From an uncultured Bacteroidales bacterium (GTDB lineage Bacteria; Bacteroidota; Bacteroidia; Bacteroidales; UBA932): DNA of 46,245 nt. Location: contig CAKUXR010000026.1 of the NCBI GenBank assembly GCA_934700615.1, positions 1-46,245 of the forward strand, in the 5' to 3' direction. Positions 25,692 to 34,260 of the stretch are shown here, piece after piece. Below the pieces are notes generated by a model. That model did no database searches, was not told the DNA's origin, and saw nothing but the letters and a program-made list of their open reading frames with translations. Both the position numbers and the translations under genes were made by a program. The first letter of the stretch is position 1, and the number at the start of each line of letters is the position of its first letter.

Positions 25692-26927
25692 TTAATCTCT
25701 TCTGTCATTGACAAAGTTCTTTACATCTTCCCATTTGTAGTAAACGCCTGATACCGGTTCGAGTCCCGCAATCGTGCGTTCTTCGTCGTTATATACGAAT
25801 TTTACCAGGATGTCCTGCGATTTTTTGCTCCTGTAGAATATTATCTGCAGGTTGGATGCAAGCGGGATGTTCATCGGGTCGTTCCATCTGGTCGGGATTT
25901 CGTCGAATGACACGACATCTCCTACACCGCTGAGGTGCAGGTAGCTTGCGAGTGACAGCAGCGGGTAGTCGTGTCCGAATTTCAAATCGGCGGCATAGCG
26001 GCCTGTGGACAGGGCTTCGTCAGCTTTTTTCACAATATCATTGACAAGAGGCCTTATGCTTTTCATCCTTTCCGCTCCGAATTCGACTGAATTGCATTGG
26101 CGTATATACAGTTCGCGGTTGTTGTAGTCCCACCATTTGTAGATTACGTCTTCCGGCAGGTGCCTGTAAACGTTTGCGTCAATGCCGGAGGATCTGGCGA
26201 TTCGTGCGACACCCCAGATTTTTTCCTGGAATTTGTCAATGTTGTCCACTATTTTTCTGGCGGCAACGGGGTCCGTGAACAGGTTTTTCATTACCTGAAC
26301 GGTGTCGGTAGGCACTTTCCTAAGCGGTTTCAACATGATTCCGGAAGCCTCGCGGATGTGTTCTGACGGGTGGTCGCTGACATATTTCATTATCACGTCG
26401 TCGCTGTCTATCTCGAATTTCAGACTAGTGCGGCGTCTTATCAGTTCTCCCGTAAAGTTAGCCATGCTGACGAGACAGCGGTGCACCGTGCTGGACTCCA
26501 CGCGTATGAGTCCGCTCCCTTTCTTGAATACTTGCGGATAATTTTCGAACATTCTGTCAGCCAATTCCCTGTGCTCCCACTCGCCAAGTCGTGTAAGATG
26601 CCCGTCAGCGCCATGGTGCACTTCTGCCACAGTCCTGGTTTCATTCAGCAGTTCTTTCCCTTCTTCTGTCAGTAGCCCTTCCTTCTCTGCTTTTTCCAGT
26701 ATTTCAATGACATAGGTGTAGTTCCCAAGTCCCCAGTCTGTCCTGGATCCATGTCTTCCATAATGGCTTATATACACCGGCTCGTATCCTTTCGGCGCCT
26801 GTGTCACCGGCATTGTCCTGAATTCGTAAGGATGCGTATTGACTCCGGCTCTGTCGTAGTCTTCGCGAATCATCTGCATCGGCTGCAATTGCAGCAGCAC
26901 GGCAAGTAGTAATGGAAATGATAGCAT
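25692..26927 (-). CDS. Exported histidine-type (acid/phytase-like) phosphatase
   Basis: 411 residues with a short hydrophobic signal (MLSFPLLLAVLLQLQ). The histidine-phosphatase signature HYGRHGSRTDW (about 54-64) provides the nucleophile His. A distal KFGHDYPLLSLASYL supplies a His-Asp pair of the kind used as acid catalyst in branch-2 (MINPP/phytase-type) enzymes. Periplasmic phosphomonoesterase, perhaps acting on inositol phosphates (inference). First gene of a two-gene unit with the SGNH hydrolase. Confidence 0.85.
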   Translation of the reverse strand: MLSFPLLLAVLLQLQPMQMIREDYDRAGVNTHPYEFRTMPVTQAPKGYEPVYISHYGRHGSRTDWGLGNYTYVIEILEKAEKEGLLTEEGKELLNETRTVAEVHHGADGHLTRLGEWEHRELADRMFENYPQVFKKGSGLIRVESSTVHRCLVSMANFTGELIRRRTSLKFEIDSDDVIMKYVSDHPSEHIREASGIMLKPLRKVPTDTVQVMKNLFTDPVAARKIVDNIDKFQEKIWGVARIARSSGIDANVYRHLPEDVIYKWWDYNNRELYIRQCNSVEFGAERMKSIRPLVNDIVKKADEALSTGRYAADLKFGHDYPLLSLASYLHLSGVGDVVSFDEIPTRWNDPMNIPLASNLQIIFYRSKKSQDILVKFVYNDEERTIAGLEPVSGVYYKWEDVKNFVNDRRD

Positions 26928-26972
26928 AATTATTCAGTGTTATTGTGTTCGGGATTCGGGGCTCAGGGTTCG

Positions 26973-26995
26973 GGGTTCGAATCCCTCTCTCTCCG
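26973..26995 (+). repeat. 23-bp duplicate of the tRNA-Ser 3' end
   Basis: Identical to the last 23 nt of the tRNA-Ser gene (27187-27209: T arm 3' half, acceptor 3' strand and discriminator), 214 nt upstream in the same orientation. The preceding bases (TTCGGGGCTCAGGGTTC) are not tRNA-like. The pattern of a tRNA 3' end repeated near the tRNA is typical of an integration site trace. Confidence 0.7.
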
Positions 26996-27005
26996 TATAT
27001 CTTTT

Positions 27006-27013
27006 CAAAGTTA
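27006..27013 (-). promoter_or_regulatory. Possible -7 element for the phosphatase operon
   Basis: Minus-strand TAACTTTG, about 80 nt before the phosphatase ATG. No TTG lies at the usual upstream distance. The leader from here would include the tRNA 3'-end duplicate. Confidence 0.35.
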
Positions 27014-27045
27014 CGAAATTTTATTGTTTTTTTCGGCCCGACCTC

Positions 27046-27075
27046 TTGTTTTTTCCAAAATAATGCGTACCTTTG
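27046..27075 (+). promoter_or_regulatory. Promoter of tRNA-Ser
   Basis: TTG (27046-27048), 19-nt spacer, TACCTTTG (27068-27075), matching the Bacteroidetes consensus and placed about 50 nt before the mature tRNA 5' end. Confidence 0.7.
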
Positions 27076-27124
27076 CAATCCACTTCACCGAAAAGCTGAA
27101 GCGGGCGAAATAAAATTCGACTTT

Positions 27125-27209
27125 GGAGAGATGGCAGAGTGGTCGAATGCGGCGGTCTTGAAAACCGTTGATCTTAACGGGTCCGGGGGTTCGAATCCCT
27201 CTCTCTCCG
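27125..27209 (+). tRNA. tRNA-Ser (anticodon UGA)
   Basis: 85 nt with 7-bp acceptor stem GGAGAGA/TCTCTCC and discriminator G. Anticodon loop CTTGAAA gives TGA at 27159-27161. A long variable arm (class II, as expected for Ser) and the T loop GTTCGAATCC are present. No CCA is encoded. It has its own promoter upstream and a strong terminator 12 nt downstream. Confidence 0.95.
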
Positions 27210-27220
27210 CAACAAACTGA

Positions 27221-27248
27221 AGCTCAGCGCTTTGCGCTGGGCTTTTTT
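27221..27248 (+). terminator. Rho-independent terminator of tRNA-Ser
   Basis: AGCTCAGCGC pairs fully with GCGCTGGGCT (10 bp, one G-T) around a 3-nt TTT loop and is followed by five further T's. Confidence 0.85.
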
Positions 27249-27651
27249 CGTATATGAATGTCGGGGACCCAGCCAAATCGGGCCAAATTGTCCCGATTTC
27301 CCATAAGAAAACAGTATATTTGTCCCGATTAGCATTTTTGGATATGACGATATAGTGCGCAATAGCAAGGTACTCCTCCAGCGGGAAGACGCCACGGCCA
27401 CCCTCATAACACATTGATAATCAGATACCATTTATTTCTAACGTGGATTTTCGGCAATTATTTGGCCAGTAATCCACACCAAATTATATAACTATCTGTA
27501 AACCAATCCATTCCAAAATCAGATGTGGCGCCGTCCCGACACTTGCGCCTGGATTCAGGAAAACAAAAGTACGGAATCTCTGAAAACGCATCAAGACTGA
27601 ACACCGGAGATGCTTACGCTGATGGGGTATGGCAAAAAAACTTCCCCGCAT
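27249..27651. other. 403-nt intergenic region: repeat copy B and a small inverted repeat
   Basis: After the tRNA terminator there is an inverted repeat AAATCGGG/CCCGATTT (27275-27282 and 27292-27299). Then comes a plus-strand TATATTTG (27315-27322), next to another TCCCGATT, without a well-spaced -33 box. Repeat copy B covers most of the rest. No protein gene is supported; the minus-strand frames here are antisense to the tRNA or to the repeat. Confidence 0.5.
27350..27541 (+). repeat. Structured dispersed repeat, copy B
   Basis: Diverged copy of the element at 12170-12362, same orientation. The 21-bp core at 27405-27425 is identical. The downstream hairpin is GTGGATT (27443-27449) with AATCCAC (27471-27477), again with an inner GGC/GCC pairing although loop bases differ. 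Retention of pairing with changed loop sequence suggests the folded form matters. Confidence 0.65.
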
Positions 27652-28989
27652 TCAGCACTCGAAATACCCGCCCGCGCCGAAAAGATATGCCTCGGCCTCA
27701 TCCATCAGCCCTGCCCGATGAATCAGGTCAATGTTAGTGAACCGGTTCCGCATATATGGTATCGCACGGAATGTGGTGCGGAGCTTTTCCCGGCTCACGC
27801 CGATCATTTCAGGCTCATAAGGAGCGCCGGCGCGTTTAAGACGCTCACGCACATCACTAAAAGGAATAATCTGATTCTGAATCTTTTGCCTGAGTTCCGG
27901 CCAATGAATTTTCAACGACTCAAGCTGCTTTCGCACACCGTTCTTGTCAATGTATTTGGACCGGCTTTCGGCAAGACCTCTTGCAAGATGGTCAGGCATT
28001 CCGTCGAACACTTCCCGGATTGTCGCCTCCATCGCCTCCCACTCAGGCCAACGGGATAAGGCATTGTCAATGTCAACCGTCGAAAAATCCTTTTTCAAAA
28101 GGAATTCAATACATGCAACCGACACAAGAGTACCGATTGCGACACTGAAACCATGAGACACATGTCTGCCATTATAGCACAGACCTTCCATATCCCAATA
28201 GTGGCTGAAGAGATGTTCCGCGCCTGACGACGGACGGCTCGACAACATTGACTGCATGGCAAATCCACTCATTATCAATTCATAAGCCAGCTTTCCGACA
28301 GCCGTAACATCCCCAGATGCAATCGCATCCGGATCGGCCAATGCTTCGCTCAAATTCTTCCGAACCAGAGAAAAAGCGAATTTGTCAATGCTTTCACAGC
28401 CTACTCCATCAGCGATTATCCAATCTGCTCCGGAAGGTATTTTGGCGATAAGGTCTCCGTAACCTGAGGCTGTAATCTTGTTGGGAGCCTTGGCTACTAT
28501 TGCAGGGTCCATCACCATCCCGATAGGCGCACGACAGTCAAATGTCTGCTTATTGCCATGATATGTAATGGACGCGCCATATGCAGTATAACCATCCATT
28601 GACGCTGCGGTTCCGACTATCAAGTATCTCCTGCCCAGGTGACTGGAAGCCAGCTTCGTCAAGTCATTGATGACACCCACGCCTACAGCGACTGCGATGG
28701 CATCCCGTTCTTTCAGATAAGATTCCAACTGTTCCAGATATGTCCATTCGGCATAAAGACCAGGGTCCGTGAAAATGAATGACTGCTCCGTCCTGATCCC
28801 TGCATCCCTAAGACAATTATAGACAGTTTCACCAGCTATGTCGTATGTGATTTTATCGGCCACGACAACAGCCGTCTTCCCCGGAAAAAATTTTTCAAAC
28901 ATTGACGGAACTTTTTTCAATGCTCCGACTCCAAATTCAAGTGCTTTAGTGTCTCTTAACTTCTGCAGAACCTTTTCGATTTCGTTCAT
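27652..28989 (-). CDS. araM: sn-glycerol-1-phosphate dehydrogenase (AraM/EgsA type)
   Basis: 445 residues; NAD(P)H-dependent reduction of dihydroxyacetone phosphate to sn-glycerol-1-phosphate. Belongs to the iron/zinc-containing alcohol dehydrogenase-like superfamily: AVVVADKITYDIAG nucleotide-binding start, AVGVGVINDLTKLAS glycine-rich loop, and metal ligands in AASMDGYTAYGAS (Asp), SGAEHLFSHYWD (His) and RHVSHGFSVAIG (His). It has a long C-terminal helical region typical of AraM. The gene stands alone; no sugar-isomerase or kinase partner is next to it. Confidence 0.88.
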   Translation of the reverse strand: MNEIEKVLQKLRDTKALEFGVGALKKVPSMFEKFFPGKTAVVVADKITYDIAGETVYNCLRDAGIRTEQSFIFTDPGLYAEWTYLEQLESYLKERDAIAVAVGVGVINDLTKLASSHLGRRYLIVGTAASMDGYTAYGASITYHGNKQTFDCRAPIGMVMDPAIVAKAPNKITASGYGDLIAKIPSGADWIIADGVGCESIDKFAFSLVRKNLSEALADPDAIASGDVTAVGKLAYELIMSGFAMQSMLSSRPSSGAEHLFSHYWDMEGLCYNGRHVSHGFSVAIGTLVSVACIEFLLKKDFSTVDIDNALSRWPEWEAMEATIREVFDGMPDHLARGLAESRSKYIDKNGVRKQLESLKIHWPELRQKIQNQIIPFSDVRERLKRAGAPYEPEMIGVSREKLRTTFRAIPYMRNRFTNIDLIHRAGLMDEAEAYLFGAGGYFEC

Positions 28990-29147
28990 AACCTCAGAGT
29001 AGCGCGTTTAATTTTCATTCCGCAAGAACCCCGGTTTCGCAAGCAAAGACAACACCGGACCCAAACCGCAGGAATGATTTATACATCATTGATTTTCATC
29101 ATATTACAATAACGAAACATCAATATGAACCGCTCTGATTCACGAAC

Positions 29148-29177
29148 CAAAATTAATAAATAATCCCTTACTTCCAA
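29148..29177 (-). promoter_or_regulatory. Possible promoter upstream of araM
   Basis: Minus strand: TTG (29175-29177), 19-nt spacer, TAATTTTG (29148-29155). It fits the consensus, but would leave a leader of about 150 nt before the araM ATG. The 257-nt gap around it shows nothing else definite. Confidence 0.4.
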
Positions 29178-29246
29178 GGCTTTTCAGAAGATATCGGACG
29201 GCAGGAAAACAAAGGCAACATCAAATGACATTGACCTCAACAGAAA

Positions 29247-30131
29247 CTAAAATGGCAACTCCGGGCCATAATACTCACGCTTATCGCCAAGAACGCGGAC
29301 ATCGTTGTCTACGAAAAGTTTTGCTTGTTTCTGAAGACGGGCAAGATAATCATTCTTCACAGAAATGTCGTTCAATTCCTCGCGACGTGCCTTACTGATT
29401 TCCAGAAACTTCTCACTCTGATCTATTCCCAAGAAACGTCTGCCAAGTAAACTTGCCGCAATTCCTGTCGTGCTTCCACCAGCAAAAGGATCGAGAATCC
29501 ATGCTCCAGACTGAGTTGAAGCTTGGATTATGCGTGAGAGTACACACAATGGCTTCTGTGTCGGATGTTTCCCACAAGATTTCTCCCATGGTGCAATAGC
29601 AGGCAATCGCCAGACATCTCGCATCTGGGTACCACCATTTATCTCCTTCATAAGTTCATAATTGAAATAATGAGGAGTCTTTTGTTCTTTCCTTGCCCAC
29701 AAGATATACTCTGCGGAATATGTGAAGTATCTGCAAGAAAGATTTGGTGGAGGATTAGTTTTCTCCCAGGTAATGCAATTGAGAATCTTGAAGCCAAGTT
29801 CGGTTAGGCATCTGGCAACCAGAAAAATATTATGATAGGTACCGCTTATCCAGATTGTACCATTGCTCTTCAACTTCTCGCGACAGGCAGCAATCCATTT
29901 CTTGTCAAACTGATAATCAGCATCATAGCCATTTGACTTATCCCAATCACCCTTATTGACGGATACCATTTTCCCGCTCTGGACGCTGATTCCTCCATTG
30001 GAAAGGTGGTAAGGCGGGTCCGCAAAAATCATATCGAACTTAAAATCAAACGAGTTCAAAAGTTCGACACAATCACCATGCAAGAGGGTAAAATCCTTAT
30101 CCTCAGATTTATAATACGCAGAAGGCATCAA
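29247..30131 (-). CDS. DpnA-like adenine-N6 DNA methyltransferase (second methylase of DpnII-type system)
   Basis: 294 residues; beta-type N6-adenine methylase. Catalytic motif IV is FADPPYHLSNGG near the N-terminus; SAM-binding motif I is DPFAGGSTTGIAASLLGRRFLGID near the C-terminus, so the order is circularly permuted relative to Dam, as in DpnA (M2.DpnII). In Streptococcus, DpnA methylates GATC also in single-stranded DNA and shields incoming transforming DNA (known). That the same holds here is inference. Overlaps the endonuclease gene by ATGA. AT-richer than neighbours. Confidence 0.88.
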   Translation of the reverse strand: MMPSAYYKSEDKDFTLLHGDCVELLNSFDFKFDMIFADPPYHLSNGGISVQSGKMVSVNKGDWDKSNGYDADYQFDKKWIAACREKLKSNGTIWISGTYHNIFLVARCLTELGFKILNCITWEKTNPPPNLSCRYFTYSAEYILWARKEQKTPHYFNYELMKEINGGTQMRDVWRLPAIAPWEKSCGKHPTQKPLCVLSRIIQASTQSGAWILDPFAGGSTTGIAASLLGRRFLGIDQSEKFLEISKARREELNDISVKNDYLARLQKQAKLFVDNDVRVLGDKREYYGPELPF

Positions 30132-30985
30132 ATAAGGACTTTTGAGATTATGCCATCCTCAAGGTCTGAGATACAGTAAAGATGCTCCAATACATCGAAT
30201 GTTTCTTTAAGATTATTGCGAGCACTTCCCCAGCCCCAGCCATCAGTAAACCAAACGAATCTGAAATAATCCAAGTCTTTGGTTTCCATTGTTATAGTCT
30301 TATAACTACGTGCCGTTTCATTAAGTTTTGAGCCTCCACTGGTATAAAAGTTCGTTTCAATGCCATAAACGACATCCTTTCCCTTGACAACAAAGTCGAA
30401 ACGCTTTTCAGCCTTGCCCTTATTGGAAATAGAGGACAAATCGATATTCCATCTCTTCTCTATTTCATGAATATACATTTCCTTGAAATAGGTTTCTCCT
30501 TTTTTCAGGCCTGCCTTGACAAGATAGCTCTCTACCAGATTCTCCATCAGATGTCCACCACGGTTCTTCCGGGCATTGGAATCAAGCCCCGTCTCAACAC
30601 CGGTCACATAATCAACAAGATTATTGACCACATGATTCTGAATCAAATCGAATAGTCCTGTCTTCCTCATAAACTTCGTGTACTCAGGAATATCGTAGTT
30701 GAATTCATTGAAATGGAAGTCATTTTGACCTTCTTCATCCATTGCCATAATATCAAGTTCCCTCTTGGCAAGAAGGACAGGAATACACCGCAAAGTTTCA
30801 GGATACTTGGCGAGAATATTCTCAAACTCAGACTCAATGTTCTTGGAGCCTATAAGAGAGTTGAGAATGTTCAATGGAATCTTGACTGCCTCCACATTTT
30901 TGAAAACCTTCTCAAAATCCACAAAATACTTGTAGTCTGCAATTGATGGCCGGAATAACGCGAGCCATTTGTCAAAGTCTCTCAT
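30128..30985 (-). CDS. DpnII-type restriction endonuclease
   Basis: 285 residues, matching the DpnII endonuclease family (PF04556) in length and pattern: KYPETLRCIPVLLAKRE, GVETGLDSNARKNRGGHLMENLVE, KRFDFVVKGKDVVYGIETNFYTSGGSKLNETARSY and FVWFTDGWGWGSARNNL. The D-F-x13-E-T-N part is the likely PD-(D/E)XK-like centre. Family members cut unmethylated GATC; specificity here is inferred from the family. It lies 1 nt after the Dam-like methylase and overlaps the DpnA-like gene. Confidence 0.9.
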   Translation of the reverse strand: MRDFDKWLALFRPSIADYKYFVDFEKVFKNVEAVKIPLNILNSLIGSKNIESEFENILAKYPETLRCIPVLLAKRELDIMAMDEEGQNDFHFNEFNYDIPEYTKFMRKTGLFDLIQNHVVNNLVDYVTGVETGLDSNARKNRGGHLMENLVESYLVKAGLKKGETYFKEMYIHEIEKRWNIDLSSISNKGKAEKRFDFVVKGKDVVYGIETNFYTSGGSKLNETARSYKTITMETKDLDYFRFVWFTDGWGWGSARNNLKETFDVLEHLYCISDLEDGIISKVLI

Positions 30986-30986
30986 A

Positions 30987-31898
30987 TCAATAAGCTTTTG
31001 CTACGTTCGAAATCATTATTTCCGAGATGGCTCCCCTGCCATCACCCCTTGAATTAATCATTCTTGCGGCTGAGACTCTCTGGATATTGAACATCTCATA
31101 CAACTTGTCGAAAAACTTATCCCCGCTATCCACATTCTTAGGGTCAGAATTACTAGCAACAAACATGGACTTATTATGGGCAATCTCATCACAAAAATCG
31201 CGAAGCCTAATCTGTTCATCATCATTGAACCCACAAGCAGAATAAGATGTGAATGCAGCGGTGGCAGTCAATGGACGATACGGAGGATCAAAATAGTACA
31301 AGACATCCGGACCGGCATATCTACCCGTCTGCGCAAAGTCACCACAAAGAATCTCAACACGCTGAAGAAGTTTCGAATCCGCCAGAAGTGTGACTTCATC
31401 GCAAATTTTGGGATTTGAATACTTTCCATGAGGCACATTGAACTCGCCCTTGGAGTTGACACGATACAATCCATTGAAGCAAGTCCTGTTCAAGAAGATA
31501 AACAAAGCCGCCGTCTTAACGTCAGTTGTCGTCTTGGCATTGAAAAGGCTACGGCTCTTCAGAAAATACGCCTTCCTCCTCTCTGAATCAAGAGGAATAT
31601 ATTCATCCTGTAACCTATGCAATTCCGCAATAAGGGCATTGACCTCATTCTTTATTACTCTGTATGTGCAAATCAGTTCCGCATTGATGTCATTGATAAC
31701 GGCCTTCGTGATATTCGGATATTCCTGAAGAATCCAAAAGAGCACAGCACCACCTCCGACAAAGGGCTCAACATAGGTCAATTCCTTCCGCTCTCCCAGA
31801 TTCGCAGGCAATAACTTCTTTATATCTTCAAGCAATTGAGTCTTCCCTCCGACCCATTTGATAAACGGCTTGGCCGCATTGGTATCCACTCTCTTCAT
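30987..31898 (-). CDS. Dam/DpnM-type adenine-N6 DNA methyltransferase
   Basis: 303 residues; D12-class (alpha) N6-adenine methylase. N-terminal KPFIKWVGGKTQLLEDI and motif I EPFVGGGAVLFW, central LFIFLNRTCFNGLYRVN, and catalytic motif IV YYFDPPYRPLT are all classic Dam/DpnM features. It protects duplex GATC sites from the companion DpnII-type endonuclease (inferred from family and neighbours). First gene of the three-gene unit; an inverted repeat lies upstream. Confidence 0.92.
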   Translation of the reverse strand: MKRVDTNAAKPFIKWVGGKTQLLEDIKKLLPANLGERKELTYVEPFVGGGAVLFWILQEYPNITKAVINDINAELICTYRVIKNEVNALIAELHRLQDEYIPLDSERRKAYFLKSRSLFNAKTTTDVKTAALFIFLNRTCFNGLYRVNSKGEFNVPHGKYSNPKICDEVTLLADSKLLQRVEILCGDFAQTGRYAGPDVLYYFDPPYRPLTATAAFTSYSACGFNDDEQIRLRDFCDEIAHNKSMFVASNSDPKNVDSGDKFFDKLYEMFNIQRVSAARMINSRGDGRGAISEIMISNVAKAY

Positions 31899-31918
31899 AA
31901 TTTTCGCTCCTTATCACA

Positions 31919-31951
31919 AAAATATACAAAAAATCTCAAATTGTATATTTT
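31919..31951. promoter_or_regulatory. Perfect 11-bp inverted repeat upstream of the restriction-modification operon
   Basis: AAAATATACAA (31919-31929) and TTGTATATTTT (31941-31951) are exact reverse complements with an 11-nt loop. The left arm overlaps a minus-strand TATTTTTG (31917-31924) that could be a -7 box. On the minus strand the stem is followed by a T-rich run, so it might instead end transcription from the upstream Hdr-like operon. Both readings are open. Confidence 0.45.
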
Positions 31952-31999
31952 ATTCTGCGGCTCACCGACTCCACTAGAACACTTTGATGTGCTCTTCCT

Positions 32000-33934
32000 C
32001 TACACCCTCTGCGAAACGACTTCGGCGAAGTCCTTGACTTTCACGTCGGTTGCTTCTTCACCGGAGTTATGGGAAACGGTGTCGAGGGCTGGACCGGAGA
32101 AGGTCATGAGACAGAGAGGGCAGGCTGTGACTATGGTCTGAGGATTGTTGGCCACGAGATTGGCCAGGGAGGACTCGGTAATCTTGGCACGGTCACGGGC
32201 ATCCAGGGTCAGGCTGCCCAGACTGCCGCCGCAACAGATGCTCTCGTCACCTTCCTTGGCGGCAGGGACCAGAGTGCCCAACTGGGAAAGTACCTTGCGC
32301 GGCTCTTCATAGACGCCACATCCGCGACCGAGTTCACATGGGTCATGATAGACAAGACGATCACCGCCAGAAGACAGTTTCAGTCTTCCCTGCTCCACCA
32401 GACGCTTGATATACTGCGTGTAATGGAGGACCTCGATACCCTTCAGATTATACTCATCCTTGAAAATCTTATAGCAGATAGGACATGAGAGAACCAAGGT
32501 ACGGCAGCCGGAATCCAGAATCATCCTGCGGTTGGCAGAGATGGTCTCACGGGCGGCTGAAGTCTTGCCCGCCAACATGAGAGGACGGCCGCAACAGATT
32601 CCGCCGTCACGGTCGGCAAAAACATAATTGACGGAAGCGGCCTTGAAAACCTTCTCCACTGACTTGATGATCCGCGGAGTAAGATGGGTCATACATCCGG
32701 CGAAGTACATCACCTCAGGCGAATCAGAAACACCTGCGGCAACATTGACAATATCATTAGCCTCAGGCGCCGGCACTCGGTTCTGGAGATACGAATAATC
32801 GTAACACAGAGAATCATTGACAGTGGCCCTCTGCGCGCGGCGTAGCGCCGGTGCATCGACACCGACAGGACACAGGGCGTGGCACTTGTCGCACATCAGG
32901 CACTTGTCCGCTATAGCATTGATTTTCTTCTCGTTGTGACGACGCAGGAAACGGATAAAATAGACCGACGAATACTTCAGATTCTTCTTCTGGACATTCA
33001 TCGGGCACGCATCCAGACACAGGCCGCAACTTGAGCACGCATAGATCTCGGCCTCTGCGACGCCCTTGCGGGGATGGCTCGGCTGGATACCGGCATTGCG
33101 CAACAAAATCCACAGCACTTCGGTAAGGATATGCATGTAACGGCTGAACGGCATCGCCGCGAAGAAAAGGCCCAGACAGATGGAATACGCCCACCATACC
33201 GGCATGAAATACAGATTGTTACCGAAAATCCAATGCCAGAGCGTATTGACCGGGACCGTCAGGAAACTGCCGCCGCTGAGATCGGCCGTGAAACTCTCGG
33301 CCAGAAGTCGGAGCGGGAAAATCATCCAGAGGCTATACAAAGCTATACGGTCGGCCAATGACGGCTTGGTAGTATGTCTCATGCCGAGGACTATGGACCT
33401 GAACCTCTTGAAGATGGCCATTCCGACTCCGGTAAGCACATAAAGCAGGAAGAAGTCCATCAGGAAAAAGAAGAACCAGCCCCTCAGCGAGACATGACCG
33501 GGATTAATCCAGACGAAGAAGCGATAGAAAATCGGATAGAAGAGACCGCCCTCCGTCCAGGCAAGATGCTTCGGAACGAACAGGGCCACCTCGAGATGTC
33601 CGAGGACAATGAGCATGAACCATCCGAATGCAATCGCGGAATGCATATAACCCAGCAGCGGCTTGCGTTTCCAGATTTTGGTATGGAAAAGACAGTCGCA
33701 GAACAGGTCCCTGATATTCTTGAGGGCAATCTTGGGGATGAAGAACGACTTCCAGAGCCGGCGTCTGTCCCGGGCAGGAATCTTGGCCATAAGCCTGAAG
33801 AGTCCGACAGTCAGCCAAATCAGCATGAAGCTGATGCCGACCACGAATGGAATCACGAAATTGCTGTAACCGGAAGGGATTCTGTCAATGACTTCCGGCG
33901 CAGTCTGAAGCGGCAATATGTATAATGGTGTCAT
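32000..33934 (-). CDS. Membrane-bound HdrE-HdrD-like iron-sulfur protein
   Basis: 644 residues. The N-terminal half (about 25-280) has about six membrane segments resembling a NarI/HdrE-type cytochrome b subunit; His98, His113, His147 and His268 are candidate haem ligands. It is followed by two [4Fe-4S] motifs (Cys300-303-306-310; Cys345-348-351-355). Two complete CCG domains follow: Cys414, Cys447-448, Cys484-487, and Cys533, Cys567-568, Cys605-608. This is the HdrED/DsrMK/HmcF-like layout fused into one chain, placing a quinone-reacting membrane part next to a heterodisulfide-type catalytic part. Last gene of the operon; overlaps the preceding ferredoxin-like gene by 4 nt. Confidence 0.88.
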   Translation of the reverse strand: MTPLYILPLQTAPEVIDRIPSGYSNFVIPFVVGISFMLIWLTVGLFRLMAKIPARDRRRLWKSFFIPKIALKNIRDLFCDCLFHTKIWKRKPLLGYMHSAIAFGWFMLIVLGHLEVALFVPKHLAWTEGGLFYPIFYRFFVWINPGHVSLRGWFFFFLMDFFLLYVLTGVGMAIFKRFRSIVLGMRHTTKPSLADRIALYSLWMIFPLRLLAESFTADLSGGSFLTVPVNTLWHWIFGNNLYFMPVWWAYSICLGLFFAAMPFSRYMHILTEVLWILLRNAGIQPSHPRKGVAEAEIYACSSCGLCLDACPMNVQKKNLKYSSVYFIRFLRRHNEKKINAIADKCLMCDKCHALCPVGVDAPALRRAQRATVNDSLCYDYSYLQNRVPAPEANDIVNVAAGVSDSPEVMYFAGCMTHLTPRIIKSVEKVFKAASVNYVFADRDGGICCGRPLMLAGKTSAARETISANRRMILDSGCRTLVLSCPICYKIFKDEYNLKGIEVLHYTQYIKRLVEQGRLKLSSGGDRLVYHDPCELGRGCGVYEEPRKVLSQLGTLVPAAKEGDESICCGGSLGSLTLDARDRAKITESSLANLVANNPQTIVTACPLCLMTFSGPALDTVSHNSGEEATDVKVKDFAEVVSQRV

Positions 33935-34260
33935 TTAGTTCCGTAGATTTTAGCGATGGACAGGATAAGATGACGAGTGTTTATGCCACGCGGACATACC
34001 ATCGTGCATTTCCCGCACAACTGGCACGACTTCAGGAGGTCAAGAGCCTTATCAGGATGGGCATTGAGAATTTCCTCAATGGCTTCCCTGACGCTGGTGC
34101 GCACGAACTTTCCGGCCGTACATACCGCAGCGCAACTTCCGCAGGCCATACACTTGCGGACATCAGGCTCAATTGCAGCCAACTCTTCGAACTTTTCCAT
34201 GTCGAACAAGTCAAGATTGATTCTGGAGCTTGGGACCAGACCGAAACCGAAATCTACCAT
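33931..34260 (-). CDS. HdrC-like 4Fe-4S dicluster protein (small)
   Basis: 109 residues with two [4Fe-4S] motifs (Cys37-40-43-47 and Cys79-82-85-89, the second followed by Pro). Short helical N-terminus, no membrane segment. Similar to HdrC subunits that relay electrons between the flavin subunit and CCG-domain subunits. Overlaps HdrA-like by 7 nt upstream and the HdrED-like gene by 4 nt downstream, so translation is probably coupled along the chain. Confidence 0.88.
   Translation of the reverse strand: MVDFGFGLVPSSRINLDLFDMEKFEELAAIEPDVRKCMACGSCAAVCTAGKFVRTSVREAIEEILNAHPDKALDLLKSCQLCGKCTMVCPRGINTRHLILSIAKIYGTK

Noticed and set aside
27085..27414. Minus-strand frame over the tRNA-Ser and repeat (contains REGFEPPDPLRS)
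   Set aside because: This is the well-known spurious peptide produced by reading a tRNA-Ser gene antisense; 26704-27078 is a similar artefact from the tRNA 3'-end duplicate.
29247..31898. GATC avoidance as a footprint of the DpnII-type system
   Set aside because: GATC sites are easily found across the window (e.g. in the GH13 and YhcG genes), so no depletion could be claimed by eye.
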